Source of the DNA: an uncultured Lachnospiraceae bacterium
Lineage (GTDB): Bacteria; Bacillota; Clostridia; Lachnospirales; Lachnospiraceae
Reading direction: 5' to 3'
Length of the DNA stretch: 64,000 nt
Assembly: GCA_902786515.1 (NCBI GenBank)
Contig: CADADA010000009.1
Span: 21,396-85,395, forward strand
Shown here: positions 27,105-35,843 of the stretch, piece after piece
Numbering within the stretch: the stretch's first letter is position 1
Layout of the letters: the number at the start of each line of letters is the position of its first letter
The notes under the pieces: model-generated
What the model was told of the DNA's origin: nothing
What the model saw: the letters and a program-made list of their open reading frames with translations, nothing else
Database searches by the model: none
Translations under genes and position numbers: made by a program

Positions 27105-28496
27105 ATGGATAATAATAAAATAAAGTGGTATGAAACAAATATAGACGAGTATCTGTTTAATACAGTATATAACCCGGATAGTCTGACTGAATTTGTTCCA
27201 AAGGATAAGTGGTTCAAGATGAATTTATGTAGAGGAACAAGGGAAGGTCTGGCCGATTATGATATGTCGTATAATAGAGACAACATACTCAGCATGGTAT
27301 TAAAAGAGGCATATGGAGAAATAGAAGTATGCAGAAATACAGTTGATAATCATGTTTACATATTTAACAGGCGTTTAGTCGCATGTGGCGGTGCATTATA
27401 TCCTAATATAGTATATGTGGTTATGGAAGAAGAGGATAGCGAAGACGTGTATCAATATATACCTGCTTTAAATGTTCTTAGGTTGATTAGAACTGAAAAA
27501 AAGAAAAAGAATAAGGTTGATGATAAATTATATTTTGTATTTACCGATTATTACTGGAGAAATTGGCCGAAGTATAAGTATTTTGGGTACAGATTAATGC
27601 TGGTTGATACGGGATACGCAATGGCTAATCTTAGTCTTGTATTATCAAGTTTGGAAATAGAATATGATTTTAAAATATCATCGGATTACAATAAAAGAAT
27701 GAATGATTTACTCGATATTAATTGCAGTTATGAGGCTGTAGAAGGTGTAATAGAGACGTCAGACCGCAGAATAATTCGAGCAGTTTCTGAATTAAAGCAG
27801 TCTGATAAGATGTTTGAGGTAGTGGATGATTGGGATACAGAACCCATAAGTTTATATAATGTAATAGAAAAAAATGTTCTGGATGAAGAATATAACATCA
27901 GTCAGTTTGTTAGACAGGAAAAAGGCTTTGAAAGGATAAAAAGTTTTAATAGAATCTCTCCGGGGGGAGGTTTGATGATTTCACATAATCAAGTGAAAAA
28001 TATTAAGATGGGGTCATTTATAAAACTTTTTGGCTATCTGAGAACCGTGTTTGATAAAATTGGAGCAGGTGTTGATATATTTGTGTATATTAATAATGTA
28101 GAAGGATTTGAACCAGGTGGATATCAGCTTAAAGGACAAAAACTAGTTATGGTGAAACGTGTCAATAGTGATACAGACAAGTATTTAGATTTATTGTTGC
28201 GACGGAAGAATTTTAATTTGCAGGAAATACCGGTTTTGTTCTTCGTAGGAGAGAATAGGGATGAAGTTTTGAGAAAAAATGATATAAATATTTTTAAAGT
28301 GGCAAATATTAAAGCTGGCTTTATAAGTCAGCTTATAACATATGCAATGTGTCAGAATGATTTTTGGACACATCCAATACTTGGGTACGAAGCTGATATT
28401 GCTGAAAAGATATTTGAGAGAGATGATATGTGCTTTTTGAATTTCATACCTGCTTCGGAGGTAAAACCGCTTGACAGAGAGTGTATTGGGTATTAG
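27105..28496 (+). CDS. Azoline dehydrogenase (SagB/McbC/TbtE-like nitroreductase)
   Basis: A 463-residue FMN-dependent nitroreductase-like protein that would oxidise thiazolines to thiazoles. Two family segments show: RRLVACGGALYPNIVYVV (about 90-107), the SagB-type GGALYP motif, and KYFGYRLMLVDTGYAMANLSLVLSSLEIEYDF (in part), the following helix block. The second half has a further divergent nitroreductase-like region with SPGGGLMISHNQ. AAAGGAA precedes the start. It is the last modification gene, followed by 139 bp with a new promoter. Confidence 0.85.
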   Translation: MDNNKIKWYETNIDEYLFNTVYNPDSLTEFVPKDKWFKMNLCRGTREGLADYDMSYNRDNILSMVLKEAYGEIEVCRNTVDNHVYIFNRRLVACGGALYPNIVYVVMEEEDSEDVYQYIPALNVLRLIRTEKKKKNKVDDKLYFVFTDYYWRNWPKYKYFGYRLMLVDTGYAMANLSLVLSSLEIEYDFKISSDYNKRMNDLLDINCSYEAVEGVIETSDRRIIRAVSELKQSDKMFEVVDDWDTEPISLYNVIEKNVLDEEYNISQFVRQEKGFERIKSFNRISPGGGLMISHNQVKNIKMGSFIKLFGYLRTVFDKIGAGVDIFVYINNVEGFEPGGYQLKGQKLVMVKRVNSDTDKYLDLLLRRKNFNLQEIPVLFFVGENRDEVLRKNDINIFKVANIKAGFISQLITYAMCQNDFWTHPILGYEADIAEKIFERDDMCFLNFIPASEVKPLDRECIGY

Positions 28497-28532
28497 CAAA
28501 AACGTTTCTTGTTTAATTATACATATTGTAAC

Positions 28533-28561
28533 TTGACTAAAAAATATTTCTAAAGTATATT
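28533..28561 (+). promoter_or_regulatory. Promoter of the TipAS gene
   Basis: TTGACT (28533-28538) and TATATT (28556-28561) with a 17-bp spacer, about 75 bp upstream of the TipAS-like gene. A short inverted repeat CTGAC/GTCAG follows in the leader. This promoter would allow immunity genes to be expressed apart from the biosynthetic genes. Confidence 0.65.
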
Positions 28562-28635
28562 AAAAAAGAGTCAAGAGTCTGACAACTATAAGTGACAGTC
28601 AGCATGAAATGACATATAGGAAGGAGTAATAAAAA

Positions 28636-29091
28636 ATGGGAAAAAAGAAGAAAAAAGGACCTTTTAAATTTTTTGAAGAAGATGTTCAAAATGAGATGCA
28701 GGAGGCCATTAAAGAAAAATTTGGAGAGAAGAAAGTTAATGAGTACAATCGTAACTTTTCATCCATGAATAAAGATGAACAGCAGCGTGTACTGGATGAA
28801 TGTAATGAGATATTTACAGAGTTGGCAAAGTACATTCATGACGACAATTATTCAGATGAAGTCAGGGAATTGCTTGTCAGATGGCACGAATGGATTAGAA
28901 ACTTTTATGAACCTTCTATGGAGACTTTGAGAGGCTTAGGAGCTATGTATGCAAAGGCACCTGACTTTAGAAAAAACTTTGAAGAAATTGACCCGGATTT
29001 GCCGGATTATTTACCAAGAGCCATAGGTGCTTATGTAGATGAGCTTGAGGAAAAATGGTTAGAAGAACAATGTAATGTTATGGAACATTGA
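28636..29091 (+). CDS. Stand-alone TipAS-type thiopeptide-binding protein
   Basis: A 151-residue helical protein with a lysine-rich N terminus. Residues about 40-140 align with the TipAS antibiotic-recognition domain of Streptomyces TipA: NKDEQQRVLDECNEIFTELAKY, then WHEWIRNFYEPSMETLRGLGAMYAKAPDFRKNFEE and the terminal LPDYLPRAIGAYVDEL (given in parts). There is no MerR DNA-binding domain, so it is a binding protein rather than a regulator. The position of the cysteine that attaches covalently to thiostrepton in TipAS (in NHYDCGYEM, from memory) is proline here. Next to a thiopeptide precursor it most likely sequesters the product for self-protection. Confidence 0.85.
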   Translation: MGKKKKKGPFKFFEEDVQNEMQEAIKEKFGEKKVNEYNRNFSSMNKDEQQRVLDECNEIFTELAKYIHDDNYSDEVRELLVRWHEWIRNFYEPSMETLRGLGAMYAKAPDFRKNFEEIDPDLPDYLPRAIGAYVDELEEKWLEEQCNVMEH

Positions 29092-29121
29092 CTATACCAG
29101 TATAAAGGGGGATGATTTAGA

Positions 29122-30018
29122 ATGGCATATACTATACCTGATACGATAGATTTAGGAAATGAAAGATATGTAAAGCCACTTCATAAAGAAAATAAAAAAC
29201 CACAGGAAGCATTATTCAGCGTTGAGAGACCACGTCGTGGTTTTGACAAGCTGGTTTTACCACCTAAAACGGAGATACAGCTAAAAAGTCTTCTTACAAA
29301 GATTAAGAATTACGACCTGTTATATAATAAGTTTGGATTAAAGGAAATTGATGCAACTGGTGGAAGAACTTCTATTAATCTATATGGACCGCCTGGGACA
29401 GGAAAAAGTATGGCGGCTGAGGCTATTGCATATGAATTGGGTAAAAAAATAATAAGGGTAAACTATGCAGAGATTGAATCTAAATATGTTGGTGAGACAC
29501 CAAAGAATATTAGAGCGGTTTTTAATGCAGCAAAGGAAGAGGATGCGGTTATCATTTTTGATGAGGCGGACTCAATTCTGGGTAAACGTTTATCAAATAT
29601 TACACAGAGCACGGATCATGCTGTAAATGTAAGTAAATCCGTGACACTGCTTGAGTTAGATGCATTCCCGGGCATAACTATTTTTACCACCAATTTTGGT
29701 AGTAATTATGACGGAGCATTCGTAAGAAGAATTTTGGGACATATTAAATTTGAATTACCACACGAAGAGGGAAGAAGAAAGATACTAAAAAAGCTGATTC
29801 CGGAAAAACTTCCGCTCTCTATAAGTGAAGAAGAAGAGAATGTGATAATCGAAGAGACAGAAGGATTTTCAGGCGGAGATATGGTAAATATGGTTATTTA
29901 CGCCAGCTCTTCGGCTGTCCAGCGTGATGGTGAAAAATGTAAGGTTGGCATTAGTGATTTCATGGAGGCTATAGAGATTATAAAAAATGCAAAACTGGAA
30001 ATCGGCATAAATGGATAA
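29122..30018 (+). CDS. AAA+ ATPase of unknown role
   Basis: A 298-residue AAA ATPase of the FtsH/Cdc48-like type without protease or membrane domain. Walker A is GPPGTGKS (89-96), Walker B is VIIFDEADS, a sensor-1 asparagine is in IFTTNFGS, and an arginine-finger segment follows (GAFVRRILGHIKFELP). The N-terminal about 50 residues are unassigned. It is 30 bp after the TipAS gene and shares its promoter, suggesting the two act together, for example in releasing or disposing of bound antibiotic; this is inference. Confidence 0.85.
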   Translation: MAYTIPDTIDLGNERYVKPLHKENKKPQEALFSVERPRRGFDKLVLPPKTEIQLKSLLTKIKNYDLLYNKFGLKEIDATGGRTSINLYGPPGTGKSMAAEAIAYELGKKIIRVNYAEIESKYVGETPKNIRAVFNAAKEEDAVIIFDEADSILGKRLSNITQSTDHAVNVSKSVTLLELDAFPGITIFTTNFGSNYDGAFVRRILGHIKFELPHEEGRRKILKKLIPEKLPLSISEEEENVIIEETEGFSGGDMVNMVIYASSSAVQRDGEKCKVGISDFMEAIEIIKNAKLEIGING

Positions 30019-30060
30019 TTTTTAGTCATACCATTTATGTATACGTGAGGTGAGATAAAA

Positions 30061-30756
30061 ATGATAAGAATTGGGATTTGTGATGATGAGGATATTTTTC
30101 GGGAGAATTTGAGAAACATTATCCGTAAATATACAGATGAAAACAGGATAACAGTGGAGCTTTCAGAATATGATGATGGAATCAATTTTATAGAGAGCGG
30201 TGATAAAGTTGATGTTTTATTTCTGAATGTTGAAATGAAAACAATGTCCGGTATAGAAGTAAAAAATACATTAGCAATGAACAGAGAGGATACAATCATT
30301 GTATTCACCACAGCTTATTCAAAATACACAAAAGATATGATAGGTCGGAATGTATATTATTGTTTGGAAAAACCTGTAAAGACAGATGAGGTATATCATA
30401 TATTGGATAACCTGTTTTCTGCACTTCATGAAAATACAAAGATTGAGGTAGAGGAAGCAGGGAAAATATATCTCCTTGATTACAGGAAGATAAAATATAT
30501 CATTGCGGAAGACAAATACACAAGAATATACACCGAAAACAAAAAGTACTTATTACGGAAGAAAATGAAGTATTGGAAAGAAATACTTCCTAAAGAACTA
30601 TTTTGCGAGATTAATCGTTCTACAATTGTATCCTTTGCTCATTTTGAAAGAAAGGCAGGTGGTGTAAAACTGGATAATGGTAATATAGCAAAATTTAGCC
30701 GGAAACATAAAAATGAAATAATGGAAAATTATAAGCAATATTTGAGGACACTATAA
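30061..30756 (+). CDS. LytTR family response regulator, phospho-acceptor Asp replaced by Asn
   Basis: A 231-residue protein. Residues 1-120 are a receiver domain: the acidic pair is in GICDDED (7-11), the conserved Lys is in YCLEKPVK, but the phosphorylation site reads VDVLFLNVEM with Asn56 where Asp is expected (codon AAT). The LytTR DNA-binding domain occupies about 135-231 (KIKYIIAEDKYTRIYTENKKYLLRKKM, then FCEINRSTIVSFAHF). No histidine kinase gene is beside it. It probably controls the cluster through the direct repeats at 18058-18093. A GAGGTGAG lies upstream of the ATG. Confidence 0.88.
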   Translation: MIRIGICDDEDIFRENLRNIIRKYTDENRITVELSEYDDGINFIESGDKVDVLFLNVEMKTMSGIEVKNTLAMNREDTIIVFTTAYSKYTKDMIGRNVYYCLEKPVKTDEVYHILDNLFSALHENTKIEVEEAGKIYLLDYRKIKYIIAEDKYTRIYTENKKYLLRKKMKYWKEILPKELFCEINRSTIVSFAHFERKAGGVKLDNGNIAKFSRKHKNEIMENYKQYLRTL

Positions 30757-30843
30757 ATACGATAGTGTTGTTCAGCTTACGAAGATTACAAATGGTATGA
30801 AAAAGGGAAAATCGACATTCTGAATATAAGGGTTGATTCGATT

Positions 30844-31338
30844 TTGATTATTATCATACAAAAATGTAAGATTTTTGCTGTGCAAAAGATAAATTATGAT
30901 GATAATATAGCAAGAGCAATAAGATATGCTGTTTCAAATGGAGCTAAAGTTATCAATTTGAGTCTGGGGTGCTATGCTCCCGATGAACAAGTGTTGGTTG
31001 ATGCTATTGAGGAAGCATATGCAGCAGGAGTGACTGTTGTAGCATCAGCTGGAAATTCTGGAAAAAATACGAACATAGAAAGACACTATCAATCTTCAGA
31101 AGAACATGTTATTTCGGTTATGTTTACAAATCCGGATAATACTAGAAATTATCAGTCTAATTATGGGAAAATATATAATGATATTTGTGCACCGGGACAT
31201 AATATATTTACGACAGATATTAACAATAATTATAATCCTGAGGCAGGAGGGTCGTCGATGGCTGCACCGATAGTATCAGCTGTTGTAACAATGATGAAGG
31301 GTGTTAAATGTCAGAGCAGTATACAAAAGTTAGGATAA
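30844..31338 (+). pseudogene. Truncated subtilase (S8 protease) remnant
   Basis: Residues after about 20 match the middle and end of a subtilisin-like protease: KVINLSLG, VTVVASAGNSG (oxyanion Asn) and GGSSMAAPIVSAVV (catalytic Ser). The upstream catalytic Asp and His regions are absent; the frame is open only back to 30766 and has no ribosome site. It cannot be an active protease. It may be the remnant of a leader peptidase or of an unrelated surface protease. Confidence 0.7.
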
Positions 31339-31496
31339 AATAGTTGTAAAAAGTGTGAATATTTACACTGGATGCAAATTAAGAAGTAATCATCTAAGCA
31401 CGTATAATAAATTATATTATTTGGCCTTTTGCTTGTATTTTATTTCATGAAGATTACGAACGGTAGTTAATAAATAATTTTATATGTTAAGATAGT

Positions 31497-31540
31497 AATA
31501 GATAAAGAAAATGAAATTTTCTTTATCTATTATTTTATTT
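31497..31540 (+). terminator. Strong hairpin, probable terminator
   Basis: A perfect 16-bp stem (31497-31512 with 31516-31531) around a 3-nt loop, followed by a T-rich run. It lies in a gene-free stretch (31339-31911) right after the subtilase remnant. Confidence 0.65.
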
Positions 31541-31700
31541 GCACGCCATGGGCGCGCTCTAACGGGTGCTAGTCCCGAACATGCCCAGGTAGTGGGGGTT
31601 GAGTATGTCTTGTGTTGCAAAGATGACAACATCTGCCGTAACCAATTGGATCAAAGAGTACATAGGAATGCTGGAACTGAAAAAGAGTATACTTTTTTAG
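31541..31700 (+). mobile_element. Possible group II intron 5' fragment
   Basis: A GC-rich island in AT-rich DNA with CATGGGCGCGCTCTAACGGG, GTCCCGAACATGCCCAGGTA and related words resembles the 5' domain I of bacterial group II introns as I remember them. There is no reverse-transcriptase gene and no domain V, so at best it is a scrap. The rest of the stretch up to 31911 holds nothing I can identify. Confidence 0.3.
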
Positions 31701-31911
31701 GGTTGCAGATGGTTGGTCGTATGGATTGAGATATCTCTCTCTAAGCGAATCAGATATAGGATGTCAGACTACGATTGTGCCGCCTTCTAAAGTAGAATAA
31801 TTGGTTAAATATGGTATTGACATTTTAGTCATATATATTAACATATTAAAGAGGTTACAATTTTGATGTAAGTTTTTTAGTCGAAAATGAATGATAATAG
31901 GAGGATATAAT

Positions 31912-32166
31912 ATGTTTTCAAATGGAATTATTGTAGGAAGTGTAGCGGTTGTTGTTGTATTTGCTATAATAGCATTAATTAGTATCAAAAAATCAAATAT
32001 AAAAAAAGGGTTTTCTATCTCACTTGTACTAGTAGGAATTATATTTGTTTTGTTGGGAGCATATTTAGTTAGAATGTATTCGTGGAGAATGATTGCATAT
32101 GCTTTTATTAGCATTGGAATAATTGTAATTCTTGGAACGAGTGTTGTTGCAAAGAGAATAAAATAA
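31912..32166 (+). CDS. Small membrane protein, two or three helices
   Basis: An 84-residue hydrophobic protein with membrane segments at about 5-25, 36-55 and 62-80 separated by short lysine-rich loops. AGGAGG stands 6 nt before the ATG at 31912, which is preferred over an earlier in-frame start at 31891. The family is not recognised. A bidirectional terminator separates it from the convergent efflux operon. Confidence 0.7.
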   Translation: MFSNGIIVGSVAVVVVFAIIALISIKKSNIKKGFSISLVLVGIIFVLLGAYLVRMYSWRMIAYAFISIGIIVILGTSVVAKRIK

Positions 32167-32182
32167 AACAGCACATAAAAAT

Positions 32183-32226
32183 AACGGTGTTGTCGCCTAA
32201 ACTTAGCGACAGCACCGTTATTTTTT
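32183..32226. terminator. Bidirectional terminator
   Basis: AACGGTGTTGTCGC and GCGACAGCACCGTT (32183-32219) form a stem with one wobble pair, with A-rich sequence on the left and T-rich on the right. It serves the small membrane protein gene on + and the efflux operon on -. Confidence 0.85.
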
Positions 32227-33487
32227 ACTCATACCTTAACGCATCAATAGGATCAAGATTCGCTGCCTGTATGGAAGGAATCAATCCGAATATAATTCCA
32301 ATCAGCATTGAAAATGCTACGGCAATAACCGATGCCGGAATACTGATTGCAACCGGAATGTTGGCAATCTTCGATACGACCTGAGCAAGTCCTATGCCAC
32401 AAAGGACACCGAGGAAACCACCCATACTGGTAAGAACCACGGATTCCGTGAGAAACTGTGAAAGAATCCTGCTCTTTCTCGCTCCGATTGCTTTTTTAAG
32501 ACCGATTTCACGTGTTCGCTCGGTAACAGATACAAGCATAATATTCATGACACCAATACCACCAACCAGTAAAGAAATACTTGCAATCCAAATCAACTGA
32601 GTGTTAGTAGAATTGCTTATATCCTGAATACTTTCCAAATCATCCATAGCACTGTCAGACTTATATTTGAAAGATTTGGATGTAACAATCTGTTCATTTA
32701 GGATATTTGCAGCCTTCTTACCCACCGAATTCATTGAATCAGTATCCTTAGCCTTAATGACCATAGACTGAGGCTCGTCAAAAAAGTAGACAGTAGGCCA
32801 GCTGACATTAGGGATATAAATACTGCATCCGCCTTCGGAGTCAGACAGATAATTATAATAATCATCAACACTATTGATAATAGGCTTAAAAGAATCATTC
32901 TTTTCTACAACACCGATTACGGTAAAAGGTTCATTATTAATATCGATTACCTTATTCAGAGGGTCGGCATTATCAAAAAGATTTGTGACAGTAGATGAGT
33001 CGATGATAACCACCTTGCGTTTCTTGTCAAAATCAGATTGATGAAATCCTCGTCCGTAAGAAATAGAATAACCGCATGTTGAAAAGTATCGGTCGTCTAT
33101 TCCGTATACAGAAGAAGAACCGAGAGCGGTGTCATTGTAAAAAATGGAATCACCCCAGTCAACCCTCTTATTATAAACAGAGTAACTTTCAACATTTTCA
33201 ATATTTTGAATCTCATCTTCAATCTCGCTTGAAATTGTATTTATTCCGGATGGAAGGCCGGAGTAACTATTAATTTCATACTCATAACCATCCTGGTAAA
33301 TAGAAACAGTAACATTATTATTTCCTGAACCTACAAGGTTTTCTTTTATTTGCTCGTTCGTTCCTTTAATAGTTGAGACAATCGTAATAATAGCCGCAAT
33401 ACCAATAATAATACCAAGCATTGTCAAAATAGAACGGAGCTTGTGTGACCAGATTCCCTGAAAGGAAAGTCTTATATTTTCCAGCAT
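32225..33487 (-). CDS. MacB-like ABC transporter permease (FtsX family)
   Basis: A 420-residue permease: an N-terminal membrane helix (LRSILTMLGIIIGIAAIITIVSTI), a large extracytoplasmic domain (about 45-285), then three C-terminal helices with the FtsX-type loop MLVSVTERTREIGLKKAIGARKSRILSQFLTES (in part). It forms the exporter with the ATPase encoded at 35142-35843. It is the last gene of the four-gene minus-strand operon. Confidence 0.92.
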   Translation of the reverse strand: MLENIRLSFQGIWSHKLRSILTMLGIIIGIAAIITIVSTIKGTNEQIKENLVGSGNNNVTVSIYQDGYEYEINSYSGLPSGINTISSEIEDEIQNIENVESYSVYNKRVDWGDSIFYNDTALGSSSVYGIDDRYFSTCGYSISYGRGFHQSDFDKKRKVVIIDSSTVTNLFDNADPLNKVIDINNEPFTVIGVVEKNDSFKPIINSVDDYYNYLSDSEGGCSIYIPNVSWPTVYFFDEPQSMVIKAKDTDSMNSVGKKAANILNEQIVTSKSFKYKSDSAMDDLESIQDISNSTNTQLIWIASISLLVGGIGVMNIMLVSVTERTREIGLKKAIGARKSRILSQFLTESVVLTSMGGFLGVLCGIGLAQVVSKIANIPVAISIPASVIAVAFSMLIGIIFGLIPSIQAANLDPIDALRYE

Positions 33488-33499
33488 AAATATACCTCC

Positions 33500-35155
33500 T
33501 TATTCAACGCTATCAATATCTGCCATTGCACCTTCAGCAGCATATTTTGTATACGGAGAGGCGATGTATGAGTCAGTATCAATATCATCCAGAATCTGGA
33601 TATACCAATCATAAAGCGTCTTTCCCGTCTTAACATAGGTTTTGTGAAGAATATAGTCCTCATCAGTTAAGTAAAGAAAAGAACCTTTTTCATCAGAACC
33701 TACATACGCTTTGTCGATAGCAAGCACATCCTCGTCATCATCATTATTGGTTTCAAACGAAATATCAACATACTCATCTGCCGATAACTTAACATCCTTA
33801 TCAAACGCGGCAACCACTGGATAATAAGAAACGTTAGAATGAGATGAATAACTAAATGATGAATCAGTTGTCGGGTATGGCGAAATAGAAGTAATGGAAG
33901 CTTCTATTTGCTGAGAGCCATTCTCACCCCATGTAGTAACAGTTAATTTATCGCCCACCTCAAAATCACTAAAAGAAAATTCATCGATAGCAGTCTTTAC
34001 ATACAAACCTGTTCCATCTGAAATAACCATTGCGGGTTCACCGGAAATAGCATTTGTATTTATAGAAGTAACCACACCGTTCACTGTACTGGTGATGGTA
34101 GCTTTATTATATTTACTCTGTGCCTGCTTAACAGCAAGTTCATCCTCCCGCTTTTGTAACTGGAGTTTAGAAATCTCCTGCTGTTTCTCGAAAATCATTT
34201 TATTCAATTCTTCCTGAGTGTAAGCACCATCGATGCCATCTGCCGATTCAGGATTATCTTCATCGTCGATTAAATCTTCCTGCTCATCGTCTATATCATC
34301 TTCATCATCAGAGTCGTCAAAAAGACTTTCGTCTACATAAGTTGAAAACTCACAAGGAACAGGAGGTAATTCAGGATTAAGCTGAATGGTCTCGGTTCCG
34401 TCTGCGAGAGTATAAATCGTTCCTACTGACCATTTAGTATCCTTCCTGACAAAAATATTTTTTCCCGAAGGAGACAGGTCGCATACATAAGCAAAACTAT
34501 AAAATTCTTCAGAAAAAATGTAAAGCTTGCAATAAGTTCCGTTCTTTTCAATAGATTTAAAAAGCTTACCGTCAATCATGCAGTCGCCCGTACATTTAAA
34601 CTGATAAGGATCATCAGCAGTGCCGCTTCCTGAAAAAGCCTGTGAAATATTATTGATTTCAGATAAAATATTATCAGGAGAAATCGACTCATGCTGAACA
34701 GGTTCTTCCTCGGTGTCCGGTTCTTCTGTCTCAGGCTCCTCAACGTAAGGAACAGCCTTCTTATATTTTTCCAGCATTCCCTGTGCGACACCAATATCCA
34801 AATCGTCCTGTGAAACCGTAAGAAGGCATGAATCCAATTCGAGTTTCAGCTTTTCGGAATCCAGCTGGATAACCGGAGTACCTGCCTGCACTTCATCACC
34901 CTCATTTACGAGAACCTGAGATACAATATCGCCGTCATTCAGGAAAATATTCTGACCGCCTCCCGAATAGACAATTCCATAAGTGCTGTTATTCATTTCC
35001 ATATCATCAAACATAGAAATATTATCAAATGAGGCTACTTCTACAAGATGAGAAGTTTTTGTATTCCTTTTATAAAAATAAATACCTGTACCGCATCCTG
35101 CTACAATGATTGCTATAACAACAATAACAATGATTACCTTTTTATACATTTTCAT
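33500..35155 (-). CDS. HlyD/MacA-like efflux adaptor protein with acidic inserts
   Basis: A 551-residue protein anchored by an N-terminal helix (VIIVIVVIAIIVAGCGTGIYF). A half-lipoyl segment (NEGDEVQAGTPVIQLDSEKLKLELD) is followed by an extra globular region of about 150 residues, an acidic run (DDSDDEDDIDDEQEDLIDDED), a coiled coil (EELNKMIFEKQQEISKLQLQ) and the second lipoyl half with beta-barrel. The inserted central region is unusual for MacA. The start at 35155 has AGGAGG 8 nt upstream and overlaps the ATPase gene by 14 nt; the earlier in-frame start at 35245 would lie deep inside that gene. Confidence 0.82.
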   Translation of the reverse strand: MKMYKKVIIVIVVIAIIVAGCGTGIYFYKRNTKTSHLVEVASFDNISMFDDMEMNNSTYGIVYSGGGQNIFLNDGDIVSQVLVNEGDEVQAGTPVIQLDSEKLKLELDSCLLTVSQDDLDIGVAQGMLEKYKKAVPYVEEPETEEPDTEEEPVQHESISPDNILSEINNISQAFSGSGTADDPYQFKCTGDCMIDGKLFKSIEKNGTYCKLYIFSEEFYSFAYVCDLSPSGKNIFVRKDTKWSVGTIYTLADGTETIQLNPELPPVPCEFSTYVDESLFDDSDDEDDIDDEQEDLIDDEDNPESADGIDGAYTQEELNKMIFEKQQEISKLQLQKREDELAVKQAQSKYNKATITSTVNGVVTSINTNAISGEPAMVISDGTGLYVKTAIDEFSFSDFEVGDKLTVTTWGENGSQQIEASITSISPYPTTDSSFSYSSHSNVSYYPVVAAFDKDVKLSADEYVDISFETNNDDDEDVLAIDKAYVGSDEKGSFLYLTDEDYILHKTYVKTGKTLYDWYIQILDDIDTDSYIASPYTKYAAEGAMADIDSVE

Positions 35156-35843
35156 CTGCCTGCACCTCCTCTGATTTATCAGGAATGATACAACCGTCTT
35201 TGATATGTATAATCCGTTTTGCATGGGAGGCAATCTCCTGCTCATGAGTAATCATAACAACAGTAACGCCTTCATCATTTAACTGTCCGAACAACTCCAT
35301 AATCTGTTCACCGGACTTTGAATCAAGAGCACCGGTAGGCTCGTCGGCGAGAAGAACCTCAGGCTTATTTACCATTGCGCGGGCGATTGCAACTCGCTGG
35401 CACTGACCGCCGGACATCTGATTCGGTTTAAAATTAATTCGCTCGCCCAATCCGACCTTTTCAAGCATCTCAGCAGCAATTTCCTTTCGCTGCTTTTTTG
35501 GAACCCCTGCATATTGCAAAGGTAACATTACGTTGCTTAAAGCACTTTGTCCGGGCAGCAGATGGAAGCTCTGAAAAACAAATCCAATCTTGTTAAGACG
35601 CAGGTCCGACAACTGTCTGTCACTATATCCAAAAATGTTAGAACCGTCAAAGTGATATGCTCCCTTAGTAGGTCTGTCAAGACAACCGATAATGTTCATC
35701 AAAGTTGATTTACCGGAGCCGGAGGCACCCATAATCGCAACATATTCGCCTTTATCAATTGTCAGTGATATATCGTGTAAAACAGGAACCTCCATCTTAC
35801 CATTTTCATAAGATTTAAAAATGTTAGAGAGTTCAATAATCAT
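35142..35843 (-). CDS. MacB/LolD-type ABC transporter ATPase
   Basis: A 233-residue ATPase: Walker A GASGSGKST, signature MSGGQCQRVAIARA, Walker B VLLADEPTGALD, and the H-loop in ITHEQEIA. It overlaps the upstream adaptor gene by 4 nt (ATGA) and the downstream adaptor gene by 14 nt, so all are translationally coupled. The substrate of the exporter is unknown; relatives export peptides or respond to cell-envelope antibiotics. Confidence 0.94.
   Translation of the reverse strand: MIIELSNIFKSYENGKMEVPVLHDISLTIDKGEYVAIMGASGSGKSTLMNIIGCLDRPTKGAYHFDGSNIFGYSDRQLSDLRLNKIGFVFQSFHLLPGQSALSNVMLPLQYAGVPKKQRKEIAAEMLEKVGLGERINFKPNQMSGGQCQRVAIARAMVNKPEVLLADEPTGALDSKSGEQIMELFGQLNDEGVTVVMITHEQEIASHAKRIIHIKDGCIIPDKSEEVQADENV

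Noticed and set aside
28636..29091. TipA-type transcription regulator
   Set aside because: Only the drug-binding domain is present; there is no MerR helix-turn-helix.
31511..31729. 72-residue open frame
   Set aside because: It lies over the hairpin and the GC-rich scrap, has no ribosome site and no protein-like pattern.
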